The notes: generated by a model from the letters alone, not told the origin. A stretch of DNA of 64,000 nt from Paracoccus xiamenensis (GCF_011308835.1 NZ_JAAOHY010000011.1:1-64000), one strand, 5' to 3'. Counted from the stretch's first letter, positions 44,106-54,716 are shown. Numbers and translations are program-made.

Positions 44106-44755
44106 TCCGACCATTCCCCGATCATCTGTTGAAGCTGGTCGAAATCACCAGCAACCGACACCCCAAGGCCAGACAGCGCGTCGGCATCGTGATAACCCCA
44201 GCCTACGCCAAAGGCGGCGGTACGCGCCGCCTGTCCCATCTGCATGTCAAAGACTGTATCACCGATCATCACCGCAGCCGAGGGTGCCACGCCGCCTTCG
44301 TCGCAGGCGGCCAGCAGCATCGCCGGATGCGGCTTCGACGGGTGGTTATCGGCGGTTTGCAGCGTCACGAAACGCCCACGCAGCCCGTGATGGTCCAGCA
44401 TCGCATCCAGCCCTCGGCGCGACTTGCCGGTGGCGATGCCCAGCAGCAGATCGTCGCGATCCGCAAGCGCATCAAGGCATTCGCGCGCGCCCGGGTAAAG
44501 CGGGGCCTCGGAACTGATACGGCGCGACATGAAGGCCTGCCGATAGCCCTCGACCACTGCATCGCGGCGCGCGGGCGTCTCATCAGGCAGCAGCACCTCG
44601 ACCGCGATGGGCAGGGACAAGCCGACGATGGACAGAACCTGATTGCGGTCCAGCGGCGTGATGCCCACGCCCTCCATCGCTTGCGCCATGGCGCCCACGA
44701 TCAGCGCCTGACTGTCGATCAGCGTGCCATCGACATCGAAGACCACCAGCTTCAT
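44102..44755 (-). CDS. HAD-family phosphatase (phosphoglycolate phosphatase-like)
   Basis: The 217-residue protein has the HAD nucleophile motif VFDVDGTLIDS, motif II (GIATGKSRRG), the lysine (KPHPAMLL) and motif IV (MIGDTVFDMQMG). It is similar to Gph-type enzymes, and its substrate cannot be fixed from sequence. It overlaps the RluC-type gene upstream and the ATP12 gene downstream by four bases each. Confidence 0.9.
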   Translation of the reverse strand: MKLVVFDVDGTLIDSQALIVGAMAQAMEGVGITPLDRNQVLSIVGLSLPIAVEVLLPDETPARRDAVVEGYRQAFMSRRISSEAPLYPGARECLDALADRDDLLLGIATGKSRRGLDAMLDHHGLRGRFVTLQTADNHPSKPHPAMLLAACDEGGVAPSAAVMIGDTVFDMQMGQAARTAAFGVGWGYHDADALSGLGVSVAGDFDQLQQMIGEWSE

Positions 44756-45798
44756 TGCAGATCCTCGAACGGGTCTGCAGGCACGTCGTTTTCATGCCAG
44801 CCGAGCGTCTTCCAGGTCCGTTTCATATGATCGGGCAAGGGGGCGGTGAAGGTCATCTTCTGCTTGGTGATCGGGTGGGTGAAGGTCAGGCTGCGGGCAT
44901 GCAGATGCAGCTTGCGGCTGATCTCGCCACCCAGTTGCGCACCCCAGCCATCACCAAGGTTTTCCTGCCCCGAGCCGCCATATTTGCCGTCGCCGACGAT
45001 GGGGTGGCCAAGCTCGGCCATATGGGCGCGCAGCTGGTGGGTGCGCCCGGTGATCGGCACCAGCGCGCACCAGCTGGTCCGCTGCGCCAGATTGTCCAGC
45101 ACCGCGTAATCGGTCGTGGCGCGCTTGGCGCCCTCGGTCTTGTCGATGTCGCGCGGGTGGACGGCGATCATTTTTTCGCCTTCGCCGCCGCGACCATGGC
45201 CGGGTGCCTTGACCAGACCGTAACGGATCGTCCCCATCTTCGGGCTGGGCACACCCGCCACCGCTGCCCAATAGATCTTGCGGGTGTCGCGATGGCGGAA
45301 CGCCTCGCTCAGCGCGCGGGCGACGCGGTCGGTCCGCGCCAGCACCAACACGCCAGAGGTATCCTTGTCCAGCCGATGCACCAGCTTCGGTCGTTCCTTA
45401 TAACCGAATTTCAGCGCCTCGCTGAGGCCGTCCACATGCCGGTTCCCCTGCCCCGAACCGCCTTGCGAGGGCAACCCCGGCGGCTTGTTCAGCACGATCA
45501 GATGCTGATCCTTCCAGATCACCGCATTCTGGATCATCTCGGCATCGGCATCACTGATGCGCGGCCCTTCCTCGGCTGGGCGCGGCGCGGCATCGGGCAA
45601 GGGCGGCACGCGTACCTCCTGCCCCGTCTCGATCCGGCTGTTGGCCTTGACCCGGCCGCCATCGACGCGGATCTGGCCGGTTCGGCACATCTTTTCTACC
45701 GCTCCCTGCGTCAGCTGGGGAAAGCGCTTCTTCAGCCAACGGTCAAGGCGCTGATCGCCCTCATCGCCGCTGATGCGAATGGTTTGCACGCCGCTCAT
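44752..45798 (-). CDS. RluC/RluD-family 23S rRNA pseudouridine synthase
   Basis: ATG 45798 (MSGVQTIRISGDEGDQRLDR) overlaps the crcB stop, giving 348 residues. An S4 RNA-binding domain at the N-terminus (LTQGAVEKMCRTGQIRVDGG) is followed by the catalytic motif LVHRLDKDTSGVLVLAR with the active aspartate. Probably RluC, but RluD is not excluded. Confidence 0.92.
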   Translation of the reverse strand: MSGVQTIRISGDEGDQRLDRWLKKRFPQLTQGAVEKMCRTGQIRVDGGRVKANSRIETGQEVRVPPLPDAAPRPAEEGPRISDADAEMIQNAVIWKDQHLIVLNKPPGLPSQGGSGQGNRHVDGLSEALKFGYKERPKLVHRLDKDTSGVLVLARTDRVARALSEAFRHRDTRKIYWAAVAGVPSPKMGTIRYGLVKAPGHGRGGEGEKMIAVHPRDIDKTEGAKRATTDYAVLDNLAQRTSWCALVPITGRTHQLRAHMAELGHPIVGDGKYGGSGQENLGDGWGAQLGGEISRKLHLHARSLTFTHPITKQKMTFTAPLPDHMKRTWKTLGWHENDVPADPFEDLQ

Positions 45799-46169
45799 GC
45801 AAGAATACTCCGTCCAATGGCCAGCCCGGCGATGACCGCCAGCAGCGAGGCCGCAACCGAAAGAATGACATAGCCAGCCGCAAGTCCGCCCTGCCCGCGT
45901 TCCCACAGCGCCAGCGTATCCAGCGAAAAGGCCGAAAACGTGGTGAAGCCGCCCAGCACGCCGGTCAACAAAAAGGGGGCCAGATGGCTGGCACGGTCCA
46001 GCAGCACCACCGCCAGCACGCCCATCAGGAACGAGCCGACAACGTTCACCGCCAGCGTCGCCACCGGGAAACCCGCCCCCAGCAGCCGCGCCGCCGTCAG
46101 GTTGACGCCATAGCGCGCCGAGGCGCCAATCGCGCCCCCCGCCGCCACCAAGAGGAAATTCGTCATCAT
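45795..46169 (-). CDS. crcB: Fluoride exporter CrcB/FluC
   Basis: The 124-residue protein has four membrane helices and the family motifs GASARYG, NVVGSFLMG and GGFTTFSAFSLDTL. Two subunits form the fluoride channel. It is the upstream member of the RluC-HAD-ATP12 string, with overlapping ends. Confidence 0.94.
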   Translation of the reverse strand: MMTNFLLVAAGGAIGASARYGVNLTAARLLGAGFPVATLAVNVVGSFLMGVLAVVLLDRASHLAPFLLTGVLGGFTTFSAFSLDTLALWERGQGGLAAGYVILSVAASLLAVIAGLAIGRSILA

Positions 46170-46200
46170 CCCGCGTCCCTGCCCTGCCGGGGCCTCGCCG

Positions 46201-47529
46201 TCAACTGCCCCGCTTGGCGCGCTGCCCGACGAACCAGTCGAGCCGCTTTTTCAACTCGCGCTCAAAGCCGCGCTCGACCGGCGCATAAAGGACTGGCCGC
46301 TTCATCCCCTCGGGGAAATAGTTCTGGCCGCTGAAGGCGTCTTCGGCGTCGTGATCATAGGCATAGCCCGCACCGTAACCCTGTTCCTTCATCAGCTTGG
46401 TCGGCGCGTTCAGGATATGGGCGGGCGGCATCAGGCTGCCGGTCCGCTTTGCCTCGGCGCGGGCGGCCTTGTAGGCGGCATAGCCGGCATTCGATTTCGG
46501 CGCCAGCGCCAGATAGATGGTCGCCTGTGCCAGCGCCAGCTCGCCCTCGGGACTGCCCAGCCGTTCATACAGCGCCCAGGCGTCCAGACAGTGCCGCTGC
46601 GCCGCAGGGTCAGCCAGGCCGATATCCTCAATTGCCATCCGGGTCAGGCGGCGGGCCAGATAGCGCGGGTCTTCGCCCCCTTCCAGCATCCGCGCCAGCC
46701 AGTAAAGCGCCGCATCCGGGTCGCTGCCGCGCACCGATTTGTGCAGCGCAGAGATCAGGTTGTAATGCTCATCCCCCGACTTGTCGTAAAGCGTCGCGCG
46801 CCGCATCAAGCGTTGCGAAAGCTGGTCAGTGGTCAGTTTGCCGTCAACCTTCCAAGCCATCACCTGCTCGATCAGGTTCAGAGCAGCGCGCCCGTCGCCA
46901 TCGGCCATTTCCAGCAAGGCCTCACGGGCGGGGCCGTCCAGTGGCAAGGGGCGGCTCAGCTCACGCTCGGCCCGCTGCGCCATCAGTTCCAGATCGGCAA
47001 GGTCGAGACGCTTCAGCGTGACCACCTGCGCCCGCGACAAAAGCGCGGCGTTCAACTCAAAACTCGGGTTCTCGGTGGTGGCACCGACCAGCAGGATCGT
47101 GCCATCTTCCATATGCGGCAGGAAACTGTCCTGCTGGGCGCGGTTGAAGCGATGGATCTCATCAACGAACAGCAGCGTGCCGCCGCCCTGGCTTCGACGC
47201 AGCTTGGCGGCCTCGAACACCTTGCGCAGTTCGGGCACGCCGGAAAAGATCGCGCTGATCTGGACGAAATGCAGGTCGGTCTCGGCGGCCAGCAGGCGCG
47301 CGATGGTGGTCTTGCCGACACCGGGCGGTCCCCACAGGATCAGCGATGACAGGCTGCCCGCCGCCAGCATCGCGCCAAGCGGGCCGTCGCGATCAAGCAC
47401 CTTACCCTGCCCGATGACATCGGACAGGGTTTTGGGGCGGATGCGGTCGGCCAGCGGTGCCGCGCGGGTGTTGCGCGGGGCGTCCGGGTCCGAACCAGAG
47501 CCCGGAAAGGTATCAAACAAATCAGCCAT
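46201..47529 (-). CDS. rarA: Replication-associated recombination AAA+ ATPase RarA
   Basis: The 442-residue protein has Walker A WGPPGVGKTTIARL and Walker B TLLFVDEIHRFN. It also has the RarA-specific C-terminal region (SVRGSDPDAALYWLARML, and DAEDAFSGQNYFPEG). It acts at stalled replication forks. Upstream of luxI on the same strand but in a separate unit. Confidence 0.95.
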   Translation of the reverse strand: MADLFDTFPGSGSDPDAPRNTRAAPLADRIRPKTLSDVIGQGKVLDRDGPLGAMLAAGSLSSLILWGPPGVGKTTIARLLAAETDLHFVQISAIFSGVPELRKVFEAAKLRRSQGGGTLLFVDEIHRFNRAQQDSFLPHMEDGTILLVGATTENPSFELNAALLSRAQVVTLKRLDLADLELMAQRAERELSRPLPLDGPAREALLEMADGDGRAALNLIEQVMAWKVDGKLTTDQLSQRLMRRATLYDKSGDEHYNLISALHKSVRGSDPDAALYWLARMLEGGEDPRYLARRLTRMAIEDIGLADPAAQRHCLDAWALYERLGSPEGELALAQATIYLALAPKSNAGYAAYKAARAEAKRTGSLMPPAHILNAPTKLMKEQGYGAGYAYDHDAEDAFSGQNYFPEGMKRPVLYAPVERGFERELKKRLDWFVGQRAKRGS

Positions 47530-47570
47530 GACGGGGTGAAGATAGTCCTCCCGTCAGCCGCACAAAAGGG

Positions 47571-48161
47571 TCAGTGCAGCTTCTGGACCAGATTCGTCGC
47601 CACGCACTGGAAGGCACCGTCATCGAAGTTCATGACCGGGCCCATGGCCTCGCCCTCCATCCCGCAGCGGCGATACCAGCGCGGCCAGTTTGCGTCGATC
47701 AGCCCAAGATGCCGGGTCGCGCCCAGTTCGCGCGCCGCCTGGTTCAGCCCTGCGATCAGTTCGGCATGGACCTTGCGGCGCTGCCCCATCGGGACGGCGT
47801 GGCTGACAAAGACACGGCTGGATTCCCAGATGTGTTCGTCAACCGGCGCTTCTTCATACAGCAGGTTCTGCGGGATAGAGCCGCCAAGAATGCCCTTCTG
47901 GGCGTCGCGGATCATGTAGGAATAGATCCCACAGCGCGCGGTGGTCGGGGTCAGGCGGATCCCGGCCAGTACCTCGCCACGTTCATGCACGGCCACCCAA
48001 CGCGATGCAGGCGTGTCGTACTGGTCAAACTCCATGCCTTCGGCCTGCGGCAGATCCCAGTTATTCTGGACAATAAAGCTCTGCCGACGAGCGCGAAGAA
48101 CATTGGCGAACAATTCGCCATGAAAGTGCATGTTTGCAAAAGAGATTGTGGTCGTCTGCAT
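47571..48161 (-). CDS. LuxI-family acyl-homoserine lactone synthase
   Basis: The 196-residue protein keeps the invariant residues of LuxI enzymes: Arg, Phe and Trp in RARRQSFIVQNNWDLP, two Asp in EFDQYDTP, Arg in GIRLTPT, and Glu and Arg in WESSRVFV. It makes an acyl-homoserine lactone from SAM and acyl-ACP, probably with a long chain as in Paracoccus, but chain length is not readable from sequence. It lies 63 bases after luxR on the same strand, with a hairpin over its ribosome binding site. Confidence 0.93.
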   Translation of the reverse strand: MQTTTISFANMHFHGELFANVLRARRQSFIVQNNWDLPQAEGMEFDQYDTPASRWVAVHERGEVLAGIRLTPTTARCGIYSYMIRDAQKGILGGSIPQNLLYEEAPVDEHIWESSRVFVSHAVPMGQRRKVHAELIAGLNQAARELGATRHLGLIDANWPRWYRRCGMEGEAMGPVMNFDDGAFQCVATNLVQKLH

Positions 48162-48170
48162 ATTCGTTAA

Positions 48171-48198
48171 CTCCTGGGGTTGAGGGCAGCCCCCCAGG
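48171..48198 (-). promoter_or_regulatory. Hairpin covering the luxI ribosome binding site
   Basis: CCTGGGG (48173-48179) and CCCCAGG (48192-48198) are perfect 7-base arms around a 12-base loop in the gap between luxR and luxI. On the transcribed strand the 3' arm contains most of the AGGAG site, which lies 9 bases before the luxI ATG. No T run follows, so it is not a usual terminator. Confidence 0.55.
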
Positions 48199-48224
48199 TG
48201 GCGCGGTTTTCTTTGGGCGATGCC

Positions 48225-48836
48225 CTACAGCAGACGGTATTCCTTGGCCCTTTGAAGCGCTTCGGCGGTAGTCCGGGCCATCAAACGTTCCCGAGCAGAG
48301 ATGAGCCGGGCCTTGAACGCGCTTTCGGTGATGCCAAGTTTGGCAGCCGCTGCTGCATGGCGATCGCCCTCCGCAATACACCGAAGGGCCTCGATTTGAG
48401 CCTTTGTGAGGCTCTCCGGCGGCTCCGTAAGTTCGTGAAGCTGTCGGATCAGTTTCGAGATCTGTTCGATCTCGGAATCGGTGTACTCACGGTCTTCGCG
48501 GGTCATCCCGCAGATCGAGCGCGAGCTGATCGGACCATGTGAAATGGCTACGCCGTACTTCATCCCGAACGCGGCGGCGTCACCCAGAATATTGAACGGA
48601 TCCGGGACAGGAATGGCCGACCAGCGGACGGCGCCGTTGGTCGAGAAGCCCCAGGCGATCATCGGATCGCGCAGGGCATAGGCCTTGGTCGAATAATGTT
48701 CCGACCATTCCCTGCCGTAGGTTTGAAATTGCATGATGGGCGCTGCAAAACGGATATGCAGGCCGATGAAATATCCTTTCGGAGCAAGCGGGTTAAGCTT
48801 GTTCAGGATAGCGGTGATTTCTGCGCGTGCGGACAT
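48225..48836 (-). CDS. LuxR-family quorum-sensing regulator
   Basis: The 203-residue protein has an autoinducer-binding domain (EHYSTKAYALRDPMIAWG) and a C-terminal LuxR-type HTH (LTKAQIEALRCIAEG, and AAKLGITESAFKARL). It is shorter than most LuxR proteins (about 235-250), mainly at the N-terminus. The start ATG 48836 has no strong ribosome binding site. It precedes luxI in the same direction, so it likely controls that gene. Confidence 0.9.
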   Translation of the reverse strand: MSARAEITAILNKLNPLAPKGYFIGLHIRFAAPIMQFQTYGREWSEHYSTKAYALRDPMIAWGFSTNGAVRWSAIPVPDPFNILGDAAAFGMKYGVAISHGPISSRSICGMTREDREYTDSEIEQISKLIRQLHELTEPPESLTKAQIEALRCIAEGDRHAAAAAKLGITESAFKARLISARERLMARTTAEALQRAKEYRLL

Positions 48837-49084
48837 ATGTGCTTTTAGTCAAATTGTCTCAATTGCGTTCGTTGTTACCTTGGCTCGTTTCGCGCACCAA
48901 GTGAAGCGGAATCATTCAACCCAATCACAAGATGTAGTTAACCAACTTTGCCAAGGCACACATCTTGCATGTTTTTCGTCGGATTCCTTGGGGAAAACGC
49001 AATATACGGGGCGCCAGCACAGTTTACCACCGAAGCTCAAGTTGCCTTTTTCGTGAAACGTACTGTCGTTTCAGACAGGAAAAG
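48837..49084. other. Intergenic region upstream of luxR
   Basis: No gene recognised. The promoter of luxR must lie here, and an inexact repeat around CAATTGAGACAATTTG is visible near 48850. No clear 20-bp lux box was found. The rplQ terminator forms the right limit. Confidence 0.4.
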
Positions 49085-49112
49085 ACCCCGCAGCGGCGAC
49101 GCTGCGGGGTCC
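49085..49112 (-). terminator. Intrinsic terminator of the alpha operon
   Basis: An 11-bp perfect stem (49085-49095 with 49102-49112) and 6-base loop lie 31 bases after the rplQ stop on the minus strand, followed by TTTTCC. Confidence 0.9.
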
Positions 49113-49143
49113 GAATTTCGATCCGAAAGACCGAATCGCCGAA

Positions 49144-49563
49144 TCAGTCTTCGGCGGCTTCCTCGGCTTCCAGACGCGCACGGTCGGCGGCGCCCTTGGC
49201 GGAAGTGTCGCGGTCGACCAGTTCGATGATGGCCATCGGGGCCATGTCACCGTAACGGAAGCCGGCCTTCAGGATGCGGACATAACCGCCCTGACGGTCC
49301 TTGTAACGCTCGCCCAGAACTTCGAACAGCTTGGCGACGTACTGGTCCTGCTTCAGCTGCGAAGCGGCCTGACGGCGGGCGTGCAGATCGCCGCGTTTTG
49401 CCAGGGTGATCAGCTTTTCGACGATCGGACGCAGTTCCTTGGCTTTCGGCAGGGTCGTCTTGATCTGCTCGTGCTCGATCAGAGAGCCGGCCATGTTGGC
49501 GAACAGCGCCTTGCGGTGTTCGTGGGTGCGGTTAAGGCGGCGATAGCCACGTGCGTGACGCAT
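49144..49563 (-). CDS. rplQ: Ribosomal protein L17
   Basis: The 139-residue protein begins [20 protein letters not shown], the standard L17 start, and contains the [15 protein letters not shown] segment. The C-terminal acidic tail (ARLEEAAED-like) is common in alphaproteobacteria. It is the last gene of rpsM-rpsK-rpoA-rplQ, separated from rpoA by a large palindrome. Confidence 0.97.
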   Translation of the reverse strand: MRHARGYRRLNRTHEHRKALFANMAGSLIEHEQIKTTLPKAKELRPIVEKLITLAKRGDLHARRQAASQLKQDQYVAKLFEVLGERYKDRQGGYVRILKAGFRYGDMAPMAIIELVDRDTSAKGAADRARLEAEEAAED

Positions 49564-49649
49564 GATGTTTCTCCTTTAACGTCTTTTGCTTTGTCTGGCG
49601 GCCCTTGCGTGAAAGCCGCTCTCCTTGGGGCAGGATGCCCGGGTGTTGC

Positions 49650-49710
49650 AAGGTGCGTGCGAGCACGCACCCTACGGTCTTGCGGTAGGGTGCGTGTTCA
49701 CACGCACCTT
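49650..49710. repeat. 61-bp compound palindrome between rpoA and rplQ
   Basis: The left half (49650-49675) is AAGGTGCGTG, CGAG, then CACGCACCCTAC. The right half (49685-49710) is GTAGGGTGCGTG, TTCA, then CACGCACCTT, the near-exact reverse complement. Each half is itself a hairpin. Such GTAGGGTGCGTG units occur as dispersed intergenic repeats in Rhodobacteraceae. It starts four bases past the rpoA stop. Confidence 0.75.
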
Positions 49711-49714
49711 CCCA

Positions 49715-50731
49715 TTAAAACTGATCGTCGAAGCGCTTGGCCAGATCTTCGATGTTTTCCGGCGGCCAGTCCACGACGTCCATCCCAAGATGCAAGCCCA
49801 TGCCCGAGAGCACTTCCTTGATCTCGTTCAGCGACTTGCGGCCGAAGTTCGGGGTGCGCAGCATCTCGGCTTCGGTTTTCTGGATCAGGTCGCCGATATA
49901 GACGATGTTGTCGTTCTTCAGGCAGTTTGCCGAGCGGACCGACAGCTCCAGCTCGTCCACTTTCTTCAGCAGGCGCGGATCGAATTCCAGACCGTCATCG
50001 CTGTCCTGCGCACGAGCCGCTTCCGGCTCGTCGAAGTTCACGAAGACCGACAGCTGGTCCTGAAGGATGCGCGCGGCGTAAGCCACAGCGTCGTCCGGAG
50101 TCAGCGAACCGTCGGTTTCGACCTTCATGGTCAGCTTGTCATAGTCGAGCACCTGACCTTCGCGGGTCGGGGTGACTTCATAGCTGACGCGCTTGACCGG
50201 CGAGAAGATGGCGTCGATCGGGATCAGACCGATGGGCGCGTCTTCGGGACGGTTCTTGTCGGCGGCGACATAACCCTTGCCCGGGGCAACGGTCAGTTCC
50301 ATGTTCAGATCAGCGCCGTCATCCAGATGGCAGATGACATGGTCGCGGTTCAGGATGGTGATGCCAGCGGTTTCCTGGATGTCACCGGCCTTGACCTCGC
50401 CCGGGCCCTTGGCCGACAGCGTCAGGCGCTTGGTCCCTTCCACGTCCATCTTCAGGGTCACGCCCTTCAGGTTCAGGACGATGTCGGTCACGTCCTCGCG
50501 CACACCGGCGACGGACGAGAATTCATGCAGCACGTTGTCGATCTGCACGCTGGTGATCGCCGCGCCCTGCAGCGAGGACAGCAGCACCCGACGCAATGCG
50601 TTGCCGAGCGTCAGGCCAAAGCCCCGCTCCAGCGGTTCGGCCGTGACGGTCGCGACGCGGGTCGCGTCGGCGCCGGTCTTGACGTCCAGCTGCGCAGGCT
50701 TGATCAGTTCAGCCCAGTTCTTGTGGATCAT
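49715..50731 (-). CDS. rpoA: RNA polymerase alpha subunit
   Basis: The 338-residue protein has the N-terminal dimerisation domain ([20 protein letters not shown]) and the C-terminal helix-hairpin-helix domain ([33 protein letters not shown]-like). It starts the assembly of RNA polymerase. It lies between rpsK and rplQ, the usual alpha operon order, but without rpsD. Confidence 0.98.
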   Translation of the reverse strand: MIHKNWAELIKPAQLDVKTGADATRVATVTAEPLERGFGLTLGNALRRVLLSSLQGAAITSVQIDNVLHEFSSVAGVREDVTDIVLNLKGVTLKMDVEGTKRLTLSAKGPGEVKAGDIQETAGITILNRDHVICHLDDGADLNMELTVAPGKGYVAADKNRPEDAPIGLIPIDAIFSPVKRVSYEVTPTREGQVLDYDKLTMKVETDGSLTPDDAVAYAARILQDQLSVFVNFDEPEAARAQDSDDGLEFDPRLLKKVDELELSVRSANCLKNDNIVYIGDLIQKTEAEMLRTPNFGRKSLNEIKEVLSGMGLHLGMDVVDWPPENIEDLAKRFDDQF

Positions 50732-50849
50732 GCGATTGCCTCCATACCTGTTCCGATCCCATGACCAGCAATCGGAACGCCCGAGGTGAAATGCGAAAAT
50801 TCCCGTCCGCGCCGCAGCGATGCGGCGCGGACGGGTTAATCAGGTCCGA

Positions 50850-51239
50850 TCAGACGCGGCGACGCTTGGGCGCGCGGCAGCCGTTATGGGCGATCGGGGT
50901 AACGTCACGGATCGCGGTGATGTTGAAGCCGACAGCCGCCAGCGCGCGCAGCGCCGATTCGCGGCCAGAGCCGGGGCCCTGAACTTCAACTTCCAGCGTG
51001 CGGACGCCGTGTTCCTGCGCCTTCTTGCCGGCGTCTTCCGCGGCCATCTGGGCAGCGTAAGGGGTCGATTTGCGCGAGCCCTTGAAACCCATGGTGCCAG
51101 CCGAGGACCACGAGATCGCGTTGCCCTGAACGTCGGAGATCAGGATCTTGGTGTTGTTGAACGAGCTGTTCACATGCGCCACACCGGTGGCGATGTTCTT
51201 GCGTTCCTTGCGCTTGGTGCGCGTCTTGTCACGTGCCAT
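50850..51239 (-). CDS. rpsK: Ribosomal protein S11
   Basis: The 129-residue protein has the S11 motifs [20 protein letters not shown] and [17 protein letters not shown], ending CRAPKRRRV. It is part of the small-subunit platform near S18 and S6. 12 bases separate it from rpsM. Confidence 0.98.
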   Translation of the reverse strand: MARDKTRTKRKERKNIATGVAHVNSSFNNTKILISDVQGNAISWSSAGTMGFKGSRKSTPYAAQMAAEDAGKKAQEHGVRTLEVEVQGPGSGRESALRALAAVGFNITAIRDVTPIAHNGCRAPKRRRV

Positions 51240-51251
51240 CTGCCTGCCTCC

Positions 51252-51620
51252 TTACTTCTTCTTGCCGGCGATCGGTTTCGCCGGGCCCTTGCGGGTGCGG
51301 GCATTGGTGTGGGTGCGCTGACCGCGGACCGGCAGGCCACGACGGTGACGCAGGCCACGGTAAGAACCCAGGTCCATCAGGCGCTTGATGTTCATCTGCG
51401 TCTCGCGGCGCAGGTCGCCTTCGACGGTCAGATTGGCGTCGATGTATTCGCGGATCTGCAGCACTTCGGCATCAGACAGATCGTTGACGCGGCGGGTCGG
51501 ATCGATCCCGACGGCTTCGACGATCTGACCGGCGAAATGGGGGCCGATCCCGTGGATATAGGTCAGTGCGATGGGGACGCGTTTCCCCGTCGGAATGTTG
51601 ACGCCAGCAATACGAGCCAC
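51252..51620 (-). CDS. rpsM: Ribosomal protein S13
   Basis: The 122-residue protein starts [20 protein letters not shown] and contains [20 protein letters not shown] and a basic tail ([11 protein letters not shown]). It contacts the P-site tRNA and the large subunit bridge. It is the first gene of the alpha operon, with its own promoter candidate and a leader hairpin. Confidence 0.98.
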   Translation of the reverse strand: MARIAGVNIPTGKRVPIALTYIHGIGPHFAGQIVEAVGIDPTRRVNDLSDAEVLQIREYIDANLTVEGDLRRETQMNIKRLMDLGSYRGLRHRRGLPVRGQRTHTNARTRKGPAKPIAGKKK

Positions 51621-51675
51621 GCGTTTTCCTTTTCATGTTGCGGTTCCGTAGCACCGGAACCTTTTTTCACAACCG

Positions 51676-51703
51676 AAGGCCCGAAAGACGGCTTTCGGGC
51701 CTT
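51676..51703 (-). promoter_or_regulatory. Leader hairpin of the alpha operon
   Basis: A perfect 12-bp stem (51676-51687 with 51692-51703) with a 4-base loop lies 56 bases upstream of rpsM. No T run follows on the transcribed strand, so it looks like an mRNA leader structure and not a terminator. A role as target for autoregulation by a ribosomal protein is possible. Confidence 0.55.
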
Positions 51704-51746
51704 AACGATTTCACCGGAATGGTGATTCCCCTTGCAGGGATGCTGT

Positions 51747-51775
51747 GACCTAGTGGCGATTCGCCCGATTGTCAA
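51747..51775 (-). promoter_or_regulatory. Candidate promoter for rpsM-rpsK-rpoA-rplQ
   Basis: On the minus strand, TTGACA (51775-51770) and TAGGTC (51752-51747) are spaced by 17 bases, with a perfect -35 and a moderate -10. Placed upstream of the leader hairpin. Confidence 0.6.
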
Positions 51776-51870
51776 CTGTCAGTGAGGTTTCAGGCCAGCG
51801 GCGAAGAGATGGGGGGCGCTGCCCCCACGGCCTGCGGCCTTCCCCCGGGATATTTGCGCCAGAATGAAAG

Positions 51871-51892
51871 CGCCCGGAGCCCCCTCCGGGCG
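51871..51892 (-). terminator. Terminator-like hairpin after adk
   Basis: CGCCCGGAG (51871-51879) pairs with CTCCGGGCG (51884-51892), directly after the adk stop on the minus strand, followed by CTTTC. The T run is short, so some read-through is possible. Confidence 0.6.
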
Positions 51893-51899
51893 GGATCGG

Positions 51900-52553
51900 T
51901 TACAGGCTTTTCAGCACAGTTTCCATCTGGGCCTCGACGTCGTCCACCTCGGCCATGCCATCGACGGGATGCAGATCGCCCTTGGCATAGTAGTAACCGA
52001 TCAGCGGCGAGGTCTTCTTGTAATATTCCAGCAGCCGGGTTTTCAGACTGTCAGCATTGTCATCAGGGCGGCGGCGCAGATCGGTCGAGCCGCAGACGTC
52101 ACAGACGCCCTCGACCTTGGTGGGCTTGGTGGTGTCGTGGTAGACCTCACCACAATTGCCGCAGGTGTAACGGCCCGAAATGCGTTCGACCAGAGCGGCG
52201 TCATCGACCTGCATCTCGATCACACCGTCGACCTTCTGACCCATGCCGTCCAGCAGGCTGCCAAGCGCGTCGGCCTGAGCCAGGGTGCGCGGGAAGCCGT
52301 CAAAGATGAAGCCCGGCGCGTCGGTGTTTTCCAGCTTTTCACGGATCAGGCCGATGACGATTTCATCGGTGACCAGTTTGCCATCCTTCATCACCTGAGC
52401 GACCAGCTTGCCCATTTCCGTGCCCGAGGCCTGCGCCTCGCGCAGCATGTCGCCAGTGGAAAGCTGGACGAGGCCCCGACCTTCGACCATGCGACGGGCC
52501 TGTGTGCCTTTGCCCGCGCCCGGAGGCCCCAGAAGGATGATGTTCACGGTCAT
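51900..52553 (-). CDS. adk: Adenylate kinase, zinc-lid type
   Basis: The 217-residue enzyme interconverts ATP, ADP and AMP. The P-loop is [11 protein letters not shown], and the lid carries [10 protein letters not shown] and VCDVCGS, four cysteines for zinc that Gram-negative gamma-proteobacterial enzymes lack. It lies after secY, a conserved order. Confidence 0.97.
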   Translation of the reverse strand: MTVNIILLGPPGAGKGTQARRMVEGRGLVQLSTGDMLREAQASGTEMGKLVAQVMKDGKLVTDEIVIGLIREKLENTDAPGFIFDGFPRTLAQADALGSLLDGMGQKVDGVIEMQVDDAALVERISGRYTCGNCGEVYHDTTKPTKVEGVCDVCGSTDLRRRPDDNADSLKTRLLEYYKKTSPLIGYYYAKGDLHPVDGMAEVDDVEAQMETVLKSL

Positions 52554-52590
52554 GGGGTCCCTCTTCCCTTTTTGCTTGAGTTCCGGCGCG

Positions 52591-53961
<1,371 letters not shown>

Positions 53962-54081
53962 ATTCGCCCCCAGTTTGCGGGTCTTGATCGTGAAAGCGCC
54001 GCCGGACCTGTGGAGATCCCGCGGCGCTTAAGGAAACTCGGTGCTGTATGTAAGGGGACGGGCGTCCCCTCACAAGCACAA

Positions 54082-54567
54082 TCACTCGGCCGCGGCGACT
54101 TCGCGGGCGGGGATGGTGACGGTGATCTTGCCGCCGGCCTTCTCGATCGCCTCGATCGCGGATTTCGAGGCACCTGCCACGGTGATGTCCAGCTTGGCTT
54201 TCAGCTCGCCCTTCGCCAGGACGCGCACGCCGTCCAGCTTGCGACGGACAACACCGGCATCGACCAGTGCGTCTTCGGTCACGGCTTTCTTCGCGTCCAG
54301 CTTGCCCGCGTCGATGAAGGACTGGATCTGGCCCAGGTTCACGACGGCAAAGGTCTTGGCGTTCGGCGCGGTGAAGCCGCGCTTCGGCAGGCGGCGGTAC
54401 AGCGGCATCTGGCCGCCTTCGTAACCGTTCAGTGCGACACCCGAACGCGAGGTTTGGCCCTTGATACCGCGGCCAGCGGTTTTACCCTTGCCCGAGCCCG
54501 GACCGCGCGCCACGCGCTTTTTCTTGCGGTTCGCGCCTTCGTTGTCGCGGATTTCATGCAGTTTCAT
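54082..54567 (-). CDS. rplO: Ribosomal protein L15
   Basis: ATG 54567 gives 161 residues, with the basic start [20 protein letters not shown] and glycine-rich [20 protein letters not shown]. The ancestral position is directly after rpmD, but here a secreted-protein gene, a terminator and a new promoter lie between. Confidence 0.97.
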   Translation of the reverse strand: MKLHEIRDNEGANRKKKRVARGPGSGKGKTAGRGIKGQTSRSGVALNGYEGGQMPLYRRLPKRGFTAPNAKTFAVVNLGQIQSFIDAGKLDAKKAVTEDALVDAGVVRRKLDGVRVLAKGELKAKLDITVAGASKSAIEAIEKAGGKITVTIPAREVAAAE

Positions 54568-54661
54568 ATCGCTTCTCCTGAAGCCGGAAGCGCCCCATGA
54601 AGCGAAGGGGGCGGACACGGCGTTTCTTGATTTTTGAATCAGTGCCGATGGGCACCGGCGG

Positions 54662-54690
54662 CGTATAGCGCGCGCGGCCGCGGCATTCAA
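54662..54690 (-). promoter_or_regulatory. Candidate promoter for rplO-secY-adk
   Basis: On the minus strand TTGAAT (54690-54685) and TATACG (54667-54662) are 17 bases apart, about 95 bases before rplO. It would give rplO-secY-adk its own transcription start. Confidence 0.6.
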
Positions 54691-54716
54691 GCCCCCCGCG
54701 CGATGCCCGCGGGATC

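Noticed and set aside
48837-49056. A 107-codon plus-strand frame overlapping the luxR start
   Set aside because: It runs from the luxR coding strand's antisense into the intergenic region with no ribosome binding site or recognisable motif.
54040-54075. GGGGAC/GTCCCC hairpin after rplO as a terminator
   Set aside because: Stem of six bases with no T run on the transcribed strand, and secY follows in the same direction, so read-through is expected.
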